DNA from: SURF-21 sp964462595
GTDB lineage: Bacteria; Actinomycetota; Geothermincolia; Geothermincolales; RBG-13-55-18
Assembly: GCA_964462595.1 (NCBI GenBank)
Contig: CAYWXM010000014.1
Span: forward strand, 1 to 64,000
DNA length: 64,000 nucleotides
Reading direction: 5' to 3'
Shown: in pieces, positions 42,943-51,915 of the stretch
How the letters are laid out: each line of letters begins with the position of its first letter
Numbering within the stretch: position 1 is the first letter of the stretch
Position numbers and translations under genes: made by a program
The notes under the pieces: generated by a model
What the model was told of the DNA's origin: nothing
Database searches by the model: none
What the model saw: only the letters and a program-made list of their open reading frames with translations

Positions 42943-45021
42943 ATGAAGATCACCGCCCTGTATTTGCAGAGGTTCCGCCGCTTCAGGCAGGTGAACATCT
43001 CGCTGGACGAAGGCATCAACGTGATCAAGGGCCCCAACGAATCGGGTAAATCCACCCTGGTGCAGGCGCTTCTAGCTGCCTTTTTCTGGAAGGTGGATGC
43101 CACACGCAAGGAGGTGCGGGACAGCGTGACCTGGGGCGAGAAGGACGGCTTTACCATCGAGATGAAGGGGGAGGCCTCGGGCCGGCCTTTTCACCTGTTA
43201 AAGGATTTCTCCTCCAAGAGCGCCTCTCTGGCCTGGGGCGACACGGAGACGAAGGACCAGGCCCTGATAGAGGAGAGCGTGAAGGAATGGCTGGGCCTCG
43301 GCTCCGAAGCGGCATACCGTTCCACCGCGGGCATCCGCCAGGACGAGGTCTCGGTGATCTCGGCGGGCAAGAAGGAGCTGAGCGGGAGCCTGCAATATAC
43401 CGTAACCGGATCTGAGGCCGGCAACGGCGCCGCGGAGGCCGCATCCGCACTGGGCCGCGACTTGAGCGAACTGCTGCGCGGCACGCTCGGGACCGCGAAG
43501 AACCCGGGGCCCCTGGTGCGGGCGGAGGAGGAAATGCGCAGGTGGCAGGAAAGGCGGGACGAGCTGGCGGCGCTGGTTGAAAACAGGACCAACGCGCGGC
43601 ACCGCCTCGAGGTCATCAGGGCGGAGGCCGGCGAACTCACCACAAGGCTGGAGGCGTTGCAGGGCCTGGCCGCCGATTCGTCTGAACAGGCGGATATCGA
43701 GGAGGACATAGAGGATTTTCACCGCCGCTACAGGCAACTCGAATCAGCGGCTTCAATGATCGACGAAGACGCCAGGCTTGAGGAGGAAGAGCGCGGCAGG
43801 TACGGAGGTTTGAAAAGCATCCTGGAGAGCAAGCGCGACGAACTGGGAGACATCGAGCTGCGCCGGGCAGGTGTATCGGAGGGGCTGGGCATACTGCGCG
43901 AGAGGTTGGAACAGGCCAGGAAGTCGCACTACGAGGCATGGGCGCCTTACGCGCTTCTGGCGGGCATTACCCTTTTCCTGGTAGGGCTGGCGGGCCTCGC
44001 CTTTTCGCCTTACATGCTCCTGTTTTCCCTGGCGGGAGGCGTCTGCATAGGGCTGTCGCTTTTCCCCGGCCGCTACCTGAGCTTTCTGCGCCGGGGGAGG
44101 GAACACTCGACCCTGGAGGAACAGGTGCGCGAGCTGGAGGCCCGGAAGCGGGATATCACGGCGCAGGCGGAGGCGATCATATCCGGGGCCGGCTGCGATA
44201 CGGTGGAGCGCTTCACGGAGTTGAAGCTGGGGTACCTGGAGCTGCTGGCGCGGCGCAAGGAGATAGCGGACAAGCTGGAGGTCCTGGTACCGGATGGGGA
44301 CATCGGCCGCATCGAGGGAGAGGCGCGGCAATTGGCGACCGAGGTCAGCCTGCGGGAGAGAAGGCTTAAGGAACTGCGAGGCCGTACCGTGGACGCCGCG
44401 CGGCTGCAGGAGGTCCTGCGCGAAAAAGAGAACTTGCGCGCCAGGCTGGACGGGCTCAAGGAGGAGCGCATCCGCCTGGAGGTTGCGGTCAGCGATGAGG
44501 GCGTGGAGGAAGAATACCTGCGCGCTTGCGAGGAGGTAGAATACCTGCGCGACAGAAGGGACCGCCTGCAAACCCGCGCGCGGGCCCTGGAGCAGGCGCA
44601 GAAATGGTTGAGGGAGGCCTCGGTTGAGACCATCTCCTCGGCGGCACGCCGGCTGGAGGGCATGATCGGCGATTATATCGGCCGCATCACGGAAAAACGC
44701 TATCACAGGGTCCGCGTGGACGAGGAGAGCCTCGAGATAACGGTATGGTCGGGGGAGAAGGGGGGCGAGGTGGAGCCGGAGATCCTGAGCCGCGGCACCG
44801 TCGACCAGCTCTACCTGGCCGCCCGGCTGTCGCTGATGGACATCATATGCGGCGACCGGCACCCGCCGTTGCTTCTCGACGACCCCTTCGTCACCTTCGA
44901 TCAACGCCGCCTAGCGCGCGCGATGGAGGTGCTCAAAGATTTCTCGCGCGGCAGGCAGGTGATCATCTTTACCTGTGGAGACCAGTACGACGCCTATGCC
45001 GATCGGCTGGTGCGGCTATAG
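42943..45021 (+). CDS. YhaN/SbcC-like SMC-type ATPase
   Basis: A 692-residue protein: N-terminal ATPase half with Walker A G30-PNESGKST, coiled-coil stretches, two hydrophobic helices at about residues 333-374, more coiled coil, then the C-terminal half with the Walker B LLLDDPFVTFD near residue 643. The membrane pair in the middle is a mark of YhaN rather than SbcC. It probably forms a DNA-end-processing complex with the upstream phosphoesterase and docks it to the membrane. The next gene starts 4 bp after the stop. Confidence 0.87.
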   Translation: MKITALYLQRFRRFRQVNISLDEGINVIKGPNESGKSTLVQALLAAFFWKVDATRKEVRDSVTWGEKDGFTIEMKGEASGRPFHLLKDFSSKSASLAWGDTETKDQALIEESVKEWLGLGSEAAYRSTAGIRQDEVSVISAGKKELSGSLQYTVTGSEAGNGAAEAASALGRDLSELLRGTLGTAKNPGPLVRAEEEMRRWQERRDELAALVENRTNARHRLEVIRAEAGELTTRLEALQGLAADSSEQADIEEDIEDFHRRYRQLESAASMIDEDARLEEEERGRYGGLKSILESKRDELGDIELRRAGVSEGLGILRERLEQARKSHYEAWAPYALLAGITLFLVGLAGLAFSPYMLLFSLAGGVCIGLSLFPGRYLSFLRRGREHSTLEEQVRELEARKRDITAQAEAIISGAGCDTVERFTELKLGYLELLARRKEIADKLEVLVPDGDIGRIEGEARQLATEVSLRERRLKELRGRTVDAARLQEVLREKENLRARLDGLKEERIRLEVAVSDEGVEEEYLRACEEVEYLRDRRDRLQTRARALEQAQKWLREASVETISSAARRLEGMIGDYIGRITEKRYHRVRVDEESLEITVWSGEKGGEVEPEILSRGTVDQLYLAARLSLMDIICGDRHPPLLLDDPFVTFDQRRLARAMEVLKDFSRGRQVIIFTCGDQYDAYADRLVRL

Positions 45022-45025
45022 GAAA

Positions 45026-45544
45026 ATGAACGTACGGGAACGGTTCGAGGATTACCGCAAGCGTATACGCTTCGCCGACCTGGACCTGGCTTCGCGCTCC
45101 ATGGCCCTGTTGTGGCTGGGCGTTTTCAGGGACCGGGTCGTACGCAGTTGCTTTCCACGCGTTGGCTCGCGGAGCCTGGTGCGGGACGTATCCGCTATCA
45201 TCGATTCAACCTTTCTGGAGGGCTACATACTGGCCCGCGCGGCGGAAGGCGGAGGCGCCGATCCGGTTCTCTTCTCCGATCCCGAGCGCCCGGCGACGGT
45301 GGAGACGGGCCTGGAGAAACTGCGCCTGATGTACGAGGAGGAAGAGGCGGGAGCGGTCCCCTTCGCGGGAGAGCCGCTGGGGGTGGAGTCCATGGCGGAA
45401 GGCCTGGTGCGGGAGATCACCTACAGCCCCGGCATGATCAGGTTGGAGGAAAGGGAACTGCTCAAGGTACACTTGATGTATGCCCTGTGGGCTGGATACA
45501 GGCTGGCGAGTTTCGAAAGGAGATTGCGCGGTGAAAGAGCTTAA
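45026..45544 (+). CDS. Unknown protein of the YhaO/YhaN operon
   Basis: A 172-residue, mostly helical charged protein (MNVRERFEDYRKRIRFADLD). No motif was recognised. It starts 4 bp after YhaN with GGAAA in front and overlaps the following flavin-reductase-like gene by 14 bp, so it belongs to this operon and may be an accessory subunit of the exonuclease complex. Inference only. Confidence 0.7.
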   Translation: MNVRERFEDYRKRIRFADLDLASRSMALLWLGVFRDRVVRSCFPRVGSRSLVRDVSAIIDSTFLEGYILARAAEGGGADPVLFSDPERPATVETGLEKLRLMYEEEEAGAVPFAGEPLGVESMAEGLVREITYSPGMIRLEERELLKVHLMYALWAGYRLASFERRLRGERA

Positions 45545-46100
45545 GGGTCCCTCCACCCTGTTTCTTCCCAAGCCGGTGGTTTTGTTGAGCGCGGCACACG
45601 ACGGGCGCGACAACCTCATGACCGTGTCCTGGGTCAGCGTTGCGTGCATGGAGCCGCCTCAGCTGGCGGTGGCCGTGCGCGAGAGCCGGTTCACCTTCGA
45701 TCTTATCCAGGCCAGCGGGGAGTTCGTGGTAAATATTCCCTCCGAGGACCTCTTCAACGCCGTAGACCTCTGCGGAGTGGTGTCGGGCCGCGACCAGGAC
45801 AAGTTCGCTCTTGCCGGCCTCACCCGCGAGGGGGCCAGCGAGGTACGGGCGCCCCTGGTGGCCGAATGCCCGCTCAACATCGAGTGCCGCGTGAGCGCTT
45901 CCCTGCCGCTGGGCACGCATACCCTCTTCGTGGGGTTGGTGCTGGCAGTCCATCTCGAAAGACGGTACGTGGGGGAGAAGGACAGGATCCTGGTAGAGGA
46001 GTTCCAGCCCTACGTGCTCAACCAGCGCGAATACTGGTCTATGGGCAGGAGGTTAGGCAGGTACGGGGAGACGGCGGCCGAACTCGAGGTCATACCATGA
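45531..46100 (+). CDS. Flavin reductase-like FMN-binding protein
   Basis: A 189-residue split-barrel protein of the flavin reductase family (NLMTVSWVSVACMEPPQLAV and the following RESRF...; later VNIPSEDLF). Such proteins bind FMN and reduce it or act on other substrates. GTG at 45531 follows GAAAGGAGATTGCGCG and overlaps the preceding gene by 14 bp. Its stop overlaps the next ATG (ATGA). Confidence 0.87.
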   Translation: MKELKGPSTLFLPKPVVLLSAAHDGRDNLMTVSWVSVACMEPPQLAVAVRESRFTFDLIQASGEFVVNIPSEDLFNAVDLCGVVSGRDQDKFALAGLTREGASEVRAPLVAECPLNIECRVSASLPLGTHTLFVGLVLAVHLERRYVGEKDRILVEEFQPYVLNQREYWSMGRRLGRYGETAAELEVIP

Positions 46101-46723
46101 GCACCCGGGAAAGATGGGACCACCTGCGCTTCGCACTTCTAAACCCGGGAATACGCTACCACCAGTGGCAGTTTAGGCGGGGCGGCGTCAAGTGTGGCCC
46201 CTACGTGTGGATCGGCGCCAAACCGGACGTGGCGCTGTGCACGGAGTCCTCGTGCTCGATAGGGGACGGCACCTTCATCCCCACCCAGGTGCAGATCAGG
46301 GGAAACGACCGGGGGCGCATCGTCATCGGGAAGAACTGCTCCCTGGACACCTATGCCCGCCTCTTCGCCGCCAACGACGCCACGCTGCTGCTGGAGGATA
46401 ACGTGGCAATCGGTCCCTTCAGCATCATCAACGCCTTCGACGACTGCACCATACGCAAGAACACCATGCTCGGCCCCTACGTGAACGTCAACTGCGCCGA
46501 CCACGGCATGGAATGCGGAAAGGAGCCCATGCGCTTCCAGGGCGGCTGCTACGGACCGGTGGTCATCGGAGAGGACTGCTGGATCTGTTCCCACGCCGTG
46601 ATCCTCAAGGGAGTGACCATAGGAGACGGCGCCGTGGTGGCCGCGGGCGCCGTGGTTAGCGAGGACGTCCCCCCACTGGCCATAGTCGCCGGCGTGCCCG
46701 CCCGGGTGATTAGCCACCGCTGA
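46097..46723 (+). CDS. Hexapeptide-repeat acyltransferase (LbH family)
   Basis: A 208-residue left-handed beta-helix protein with hexapeptide turns (GRIVIGKNCSLDTYARLFA, LLLEDNVAIGPFSIINA, VVIGEDCWICSHAVILKGVT, IGDGAVVAAGAVV) and the NCADHG active-site-like region. It probably acetylates a sugar or similar compound. The ATG overlaps the stop of the flavin reductase-like gene as ATGA, making it the last gene of the operon. Confidence 0.85.
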   Translation: MSTRERWDHLRFALLNPGIRYHQWQFRRGGVKCGPYVWIGAKPDVALCTESSCSIGDGTFIPTQVQIRGNDRGRIVIGKNCSLDTYARLFAANDATLLLEDNVAIGPFSIINAFDDCTIRKNTMLGPYVNVNCADHGMECGKEPMRFQGGCYGPVVIGEDCWICSHAVILKGVTIGDGAVVAAGAVVSEDVPPLAIVAGVPARVISHR

Positions 46724-46841
46724 AGGGGCCAGGCCTTGTTTTTTGCATACCCCGGTATGTTATCAAGAAACACACTAAAAGCAGGCCATTAAGCTGGTAT
46801 TTTGTGACTTAACGCAACGGGCAGGCTGGCGGAAAAAGTCT

Positions 46842-49028
46842 CTAAAGGGAACGCATGAAGCCCAGGATCAGGTGGCCGGTGTTCTCGATATAGGCAGGGT
46901 TGATCTTATCGTAGCTGTCCTGGTAGGTGTGGTACCAGGGGTCGTCCTTGTACTCCAGCCACACCGCCGGGATACCCGCGTTCTCGAAGGGTTCGTGGTC
47001 CGAATAAGCGAAGTCCACCATGTAGGGCAGGGATATGCCGGCTCCCTGGGCGTAGGCCATGAGCTGGTCGCAGAGGTCCATGGGCCCCACCCCCATGGTA
47101 CGTGCGTAGAGCTGGCTTCCCACTCCCACCATGTCGATGACGATGGCGCCGTACACGTTTTCCCTCTCCGCTTGCGACAGTTGGTTGACGTAATAGCGGG
47201 AGCCGAAGTGGTGCTGGTCCGTGCCGTTGACCAGATATTCCTCCCCGCCGAAGAACACGAACTCGACTTGATAACCGACGGGGTTCTCCGCGATGCAGCG
47301 GGCGAGTTCGAGGACCGCCACCGTGCCCGAGCCGTTGTCGTTTGCTCCCGGGCTGCCTGTCCCGATCTTGGTGTCGTAGTGCCCGCCCACGACCAGCGTC
47401 TTTCCCCCCAGGTCCCCCGTCTCCGTTTCGCCCCCGATCCTGTTCTTCGCTATCACGTTGCGCGTAAAAGTCCCGTTGGGCAGGGGCACTTCCTGGATGA
47501 CGGGAGCGTATCCATAACCCTCCAGAACCGATGCCAGGTACCGGGCGGCCGTGGCTTCACCCTCGGTGCCCTCGACACGCAGTCCGATGCCCACGCTGAG
47601 TTTCCACAGGTGCTCCATGGCGTTGGCGACCTCGAAGCCGTCGCCGGGGAAATAGAGCGGCCTCTCTACGGCGACAGGCCGGTCGGAGTTCAGCTCGAAG
47701 GAGGTGTCCTGGTAACCTTCCACCTGGCTGGCGACGTCCAGGGTAAAGCGGGTCCGCGCGGCTACGGTGAAGACCCCAGGTTCACTCACGATCGCGTCTT
47801 GGATCATGCAATCGCCTTCCGCCGCACAGATGAAATCCACTGTCACCCGTGCGTCTTCTTCTCCCGGGTTCATTATGCACAGGTACTCGTGGAAACCCGG
47901 CCTCGTGGTACCCTCGGCCAGGTAAAAGTGGGTGCCGGCCGCTTCAGTACCCTTGGAGACGTGCCCCCCGCGGCAGAAGCCGCGGTAGTTGAAGTACATG
48001 GGGCGCTCGGCCAGGAAGGGCTCGCCCGAAGAAAGCTCCAAGGAGACGTCCTTTACCTCGCCGGCCAGCTGGTTGATGAACAGGGTGTGGCGCCTGTCCG
48101 GGTCAAGATGTATCTCGAACGGTTTCTCCTCCCCCTCTCCGAACAGGCAGTTCAGTGTGATATCGCTGCCGTCATCCCCGGCGCTCTCGCGGGGCGCATA
48201 GAGGGTAAGCCATTCCTCGAAGCCCGCGCCGGTATAACCCTCGGCAAAGAGATAGCTCTTGCGGGGCTGGCCCAGGCCGCTGGAGGCGTGGCCCCCCGGC
48301 CACGCCCCGTGGTAATCGAAGTACACCACCCGCTCGGCGCATACAGGCGTATCCGCCTCCACTCGTGCGCTGACGTCGCGATCCTCGCCCACCTCATCGT
48401 TGACGAATACGGTGCGGCGCGAACGGGGCGGGAGGTCCACCAGCACCGGTGTTACGGTGCCGTCCCCGAGGATGAGGCTTACCGTGGCTCGCACCGCCGC
48501 TTCCGCGGGGTTGGATAGCAGCAGCCATGTCTCGAACCCCTGCCGGGTGCAGCCCTCGGCGAAATACCACGTGTCGGAAAGCCCCGACGTTCCACTGGTC
48601 ACCGTGCATCCCTTCCATACGCCGCGGTAGGTGAAGTACATGGGGCGCTCGGCGACGATGGGCTCCGCCGACTCCAGGTACAGCGATATCTCCATGTCAG
48701 CTCCCGCCAGTGCGTTCATATCCAGGGTCATGCGCGACCGGGGAGGCAAGGAGACTTCCTCCAGTTGGGACGGTCCCTGGTTGTAAAGGATATAAAGATC
48801 CAGTTCCGACCAGGATTCCCGGGGGTTAAAGAGGGTCAGCCATTCCTGGAAGCCCGGCCCCGTGTAGCCCTCCGCGAAGTACCACGTGGTCGAGCCTTCC
48901 GCGCTGGCCTCGCCGCAGGTGCCATCCCCGCCATATGCCGTATCCTGCCATACGGGCGCAAGGCCGGCAAAAAACAAGATCGCGGCCATAGCCAGTATCA
49001 TCACTAATCCGCTGGCGCGTACACTCAA
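46842..49028 (-). CDS. Secreted M28 family metallopeptidase with N-terminal repeats
   Basis: A 728-residue protein with a signal peptide (residues 1-32, hydrophobic core LVMILAMAAILFFAGLA). Four repeats of about 110 residues follow, each opening like WYFAEGYTGPGFQEWLTLFN and later RRTLFINQL-type strands; they resemble the DUF5719-like beta-sandwich. The C-terminal third is an M28 aminopeptidase with zinc ligands in GGHYDTK, AND-NGSG, FFGGEEY, and SDHEPFENAG plus a final H near YHTYQDSYDKI. The start is TTG 49026-49028 with GGAGGTGAGG upstream. Confidence 0.85.
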   Translation of the reverse strand: MSVRASGLVMILAMAAILFFAGLAPVWQDTAYGGDGTCGEASAEGSTTWYFAEGYTGPGFQEWLTLFNPRESWSELDLYILYNQGPSQLEEVSLPPRSRMTLDMNALAGADMEISLYLESAEPIVAERPMYFTYRGVWKGCTVTSGTSGLSDTWYFAEGCTRQGFETWLLLSNPAEAAVRATVSLILGDGTVTPVLVDLPPRSRRTVFVNDEVGEDRDVSARVEADTPVCAERVVYFDYHGAWPGGHASSGLGQPRKSYLFAEGYTGAGFEEWLTLYAPRESAGDDGSDITLNCLFGEGEEKPFEIHLDPDRRHTLFINQLAGEVKDVSLELSSGEPFLAERPMYFNYRGFCRGGHVSKGTEAAGTHFYLAEGTTRPGFHEYLCIMNPGEEDARVTVDFICAAEGDCMIQDAIVSEPGVFTVAARTRFTLDVASQVEGYQDTSFELNSDRPVAVERPLYFPGDGFEVANAMEHLWKLSVGIGLRVEGTEGEATAARYLASVLEGYGYAPVIQEVPLPNGTFTRNVIAKNRIGGETETGDLGGKTLVVGGHYDTKIGTGSPGANDNGSGTVAVLELARCIAENPVGYQVEFVFFGGEEYLVNGTDQHHFGSRYYVNQLSQAERENVYGAIVIDMVGVGSQLYARTMGVGPMDLCDQLMAYAQGAGISLPYMVDFAYSDHEPFENAGIPAVWLEYKDDPWYHTYQDSYDKINPAYIENTGHLILGFMRSL

Positions 49029-49229
49029 CCGGCCTCACCTCCGGAGTTGTATCAGGGTGTGCCCTTTACCCATTGTACATTCACCACTGCGGTTTCGCTC
49101 CATGCGGGGGCGCCGCGAGGCCAGATGCCTACTGCATCCCGTGGCGATAGCCCCGGGACGCCCTCCCAATCCGCCTTCCGTATTCCGTCCGACGCTGGCA
49201 GCGCGTATAGGGCAGCCGGGGGAGACGGT

Positions 49230-50888
49230 TCAGCCTTCCTCTACCTCCCGCAGCGGCAGCTCCAGGGCACTCTCACCGTCCCCGTATATCACCTGCGCGC
49301 CCTCACCCAGTACCGGCAGCACGAAGGGTATGTTGGCGCCGCTCAAGGTAAGGCGGAAGCAATGCCCGGCCCCGAGCAGATGGTCCGCGGCTATGAGGTC
49401 CAGCGTTATCGCCGTCTCCTCTCCCGGCGTCAATCCCTCGAGGGTGGCGGTGCCGTAGGTGATGAGAAGCGGGAATCCCCCGGAGGGTGGGACGTCGTAG
49501 AGCAGGGCGTTGAGCTGCACCCTCTCCTGCAGGGGTTTCAATCTCAAACGCAAGGTCGGGATGCCCAGCAACTCGAAGCCCCTCTTGGCGGGAGAGGTGG
49601 TGAAGGAGAAGTAGCCTTTCCCCGCATCTTTTCTGGGTCCCGGCACGGGGATGCCGAAGGCCTGGGGGCGCACCACCGAGGGACCCGAGTTGGCCGCGCT
49701 GAACAGCTTCGGCTTGAGTTTAAATTCGCCCCTCTCGCCCTTGGGGCGGGAACTCATCTTGAAAGCCCCGTTCTCCCTGCCGAGATAGACGCGGTGGGCC
49801 TTCACGTCCGGGGGCGGCCAGTCATCCTCCGCCTCCACCAGGCCTTTCCACGGCTTGTACAATCGCACGGCAGGCTCTGAAAGGATGCCGTTTTCCTCAC
49901 CTTTCAGCCAGTAGTCGAACCAGCGGCGGGTGAGCTCCCATATCTCCCTGCCGGCCCAGCGCGGCCCGAAACCGGGGTCCAGGCCGTGCAAGCCGTTGCG
50001 TATGTAAAGCATCTTGGGGGCGTCGAGCTTGCCGTAGAACTCCATAATCTGGTTGGGCTCGAAGAGGTCGTCGTTCCAGGAGCCTACGATGAGCATGGGC
50101 GTTTTGGTGCCTTCCGCGTCGTAGAGGCAGGATCGCAGGCTCATGTCCTTTTCGTAATCGGCGATCCTCTCGCGCCTGAAGAGGATGATGCCGAACCAGC
50201 GGTAGAGCACGTTGCGGGGGTCAAGCCTGGTGGCCCAGGAGGCGGTCAAAAGCAGGCCAAGGCCCCAGAATATCTTGGCGGAGTTATTGGGGGTTATGCT
50301 CTGCCTGAGCTCGGTCCAGCCGCACATGGGCACCACGGCCCGAACCCGCGGGTCGCGCGAGGCGATGAGGAAGGAATGCCCTCCTCCGTAAGATATGCCG
50401 GTGACGCCGAGAGCCCCATCCTTTAGCGCAAGCCCGCTCTTTTCCAGCAGCCAGCCTATGGCGTCCTCCAGGTCGCGGAGCTCGCTCTCCGGGTCGGCGC
50501 ACTGTACCCGCCCCTTGGAAGAGCCCCAACCGCGGCAATCGTAGGCGAGCACCACGTATCCGGCGGAGGCGAAATAGGGGGCGTAGAGGTGGCACTGCCA
50601 GCGGGAGAACATCCAGGAATGGACCATCACCAGCGCTGGGAAAGGACCCTCTCCCTCGGGCACGTAGAGGGCGGCTGACAGGCGGGTGCCGCCCCTGGCG
50701 TTGAGCTTGAACTGCCTCACCCCGAATCCCTTGCGCCTGCCCTCCATCTCCGCAATTTTTGCCGCCAAGCGGGGCAGAAACGGGATCACCGCAAGGGTAA
50801 AAATCGTTTTGTAGCCCAGCCGATCGAGAAATGCTGACAGTTTGCGAAAGCGTCGGCTTTCTTCCGCACGGGTATTGTTTGCCGCCAT
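49230..50888 (-). CDS. CocE/NonD-type alpha/beta hydrolase
   Basis: A 552-residue hydrolase. The N-terminal helix (residues 28-44) may be a membrane anchor. The catalytic fold has VHSWM, the nucleophile elbow GIS166YGGG, later acid candidates, and a C-terminal jelly-roll domain like CocE or X-prolyl dipeptidyl peptidase (LIAADHLLGAGHCFRLTL). Substrate unknown; ester or peptide. The ATG follows AAGGGGGATAAAA. Confidence 0.82.
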   Translation of the reverse strand: MAANNTRAEESRRFRKLSAFLDRLGYKTIFTLAVIPFLPRLAAKIAEMEGRRKGFGVRQFKLNARGGTRLSAALYVPEGEGPFPALVMVHSWMFSRWQCHLYAPYFASAGYVVLAYDCRGWGSSKGRVQCADPESELRDLEDAIGWLLEKSGLALKDGALGVTGISYGGGHSFLIASRDPRVRAVVPMCGWTELRQSITPNNSAKIFWGLGLLLTASWATRLDPRNVLYRWFGIILFRRERIADYEKDMSLRSCLYDAEGTKTPMLIVGSWNDDLFEPNQIMEFYGKLDAPKMLYIRNGLHGLDPGFGPRWAGREIWELTRRWFDYWLKGEENGILSEPAVRLYKPWKGLVEAEDDWPPPDVKAHRVYLGRENGAFKMSSRPKGERGEFKLKPKLFSAANSGPSVVRPQAFGIPVPGPRKDAGKGYFSFTTSPAKRGFELLGIPTLRLRLKPLQERVQLNALLYDVPPSGGFPLLITYGTATLEGLTPGEETAITLDLIAADHLLGAGHCFRLTLSGANIPFVLPVLGEGAQVIYGDGESALELPLREVEEG

Positions 50889-51326
50889 TTTTATCCCCCT
50901 TCGAACTGTTTACCGGCTTCGGCAAGGTGTCGCGTTGTATCGAGCAACGGGTAAATGATATCAAAAAACCCGCAAACTGAGGGGTCAGACCCAGGTCAGC
51001 ATGACGTCAGGCCAAGGGGCCCGCAAACCTGCCGAGTCATGCCAAGGATCGATCCCGTAATGCCGGAGGTCAGCTCCGCAACCGACGCAAGCGGATTTTC
51101 GCCGGGAGGCAACGGAGGTTATGAGTGTATGACGCTCGCCAAGGCCGCAAGCCGGTCCTGACCCCTCGGCCGGACCGTCCGCGGCCGGGAATGTATCGCG
51201 TAAGTCGGTAAGAGAAGGAGAGCACGGTGCGCTGAAGGTATATAGATAACGATGTAATCCGACACGAGCTTGTTATATATTGATATTCAGGTGGACGTAT
51301 GTCGACAGTAAACAGGGGAACCACGC
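50889..51326. repeat. 189-bp element with inverted ends inside an intergenic region
   Basis: GAGGGGTCAG at 50979-50988 and its exact complement CTGACCCCTC at 51158-51167 bound a 189-bp GC-rich stretch with internal GGTCAG/GTCAGG repeats. It has the form of a small non-coding mobile or REP-like element. GGGGTCAG also occurs at the right end (complement) of MITE copy 2. The rest of this 438-bp region holds nothing recognisable. Confidence 0.45.
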
Positions 51327-51614
51327 ATGTTGGAGCAATTCTCACGATTCGTAAGGGAACTCTTCCTGCAGGAGGTCATCCCGGTGATGAGCGCCAGCCT
51401 CACCGTGGGCTCGGATGAGGTCGCGGAAAAGCTGCCTCTGCTGCTGCAGAACTACAAGGCGGCCATCGTCAGGGGACACGGCAGCTTTGCCGTCGGGCAG
51501 ATGCTGGAAGAGGCGTATCAGTGGACGTCCAGCCTGGAGGCGTCGTGCAAGATGCTGTATCTGCACCGCCTGCTCTCTCCCCGGGACAAAAAGGAGGAGG
51601 TAGGGAAATGGTGA
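51327..51614 (+). pseudogene. Class II aldolase fragment (C-terminal half)
   Basis: The 95-codon frame begins with a weakly matching stretch and ends with YKAAIVRGHGSFAVGQMLEEAYQ then a helical tail, which is the C-terminal part of the class II aldolase/adducin fold with the metal-binding His in RGHG (H51). Family proteins have about 200 residues and the N-terminal metal-binding HxH half is missing, so this is probably a 5'-truncated remnant. The ATG has AGGGGAACCACGC before it. Confidence 0.55.
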
Positions 51615-51795
51615 TGCGGCGGCTATCATCCGCGTCACGCCTACCGGCAGCCTCGCTTCTTACCGCAAGGACGAGCAAGGCCGCGAAGCAGGCGAAGCTC
51701 CCCGCCGCCGCCAGGAACCAGAAGGGGCCGGAGCTCTCGGCCAGGGAGGCGAGCGCAAGCCCCGCTACGAACAGTATCGGTCTCCAACCTGTCAT
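51469..51795 (-). CDS. Possible small membrane protein antisense to the aldolase remnant
   Basis: The first 48 residues (MTGWRPILFVAGLALASLAE..., SGPFWFLAAAGSFACFAALL) form two plausible membrane segments followed by a charged stretch (RSEAAGRRDADDSRR), all within 51615-51795. The remaining codons run antisense through the aldolase fragment and look accidental. It may be a short gene whose end has been altered, or a chance frame. Confidence 0.3.
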   Translation of the reverse strand: MTGWRPILFVAGLALASLAESSGPFWFLAAAGSFACFAALLVLAVRSEAAGRRDADDSRRITISLPPPFCPGERAGGADTASCTTPPGWTSTDTPLPASARRQSCRVP

Positions 51796-51915
51796 CTCTC
51801 TATCTACCTGCCTTTCCTTCGAGTTCGCTCACGTAGAAATGCTATCACCGCCCAGTGACAAAAGCGGCGGCCGCAAGTGCCTGCGTCCGGGAGGTCTCCC
51901 GTGGGAGGTTACGGC
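51796..51915. other. Upstream region of pafBC
   Basis: No gene. The stretch immediately before the PafB-like start includes GTGGGAGGTTACGGC, used as ribosome-binding site. No convincing promoter was seen. Confidence 0.4.

Noticed and set aside
46727..46745. GGGGCCAGGCC followed by T6 after the hexapeptide acyltransferase
   Set aside because: It shares GGGGCCAG with the MITE ends but nothing beyond; the possible stem is only four pairs, so neither a repeat copy nor a terminator is supported.
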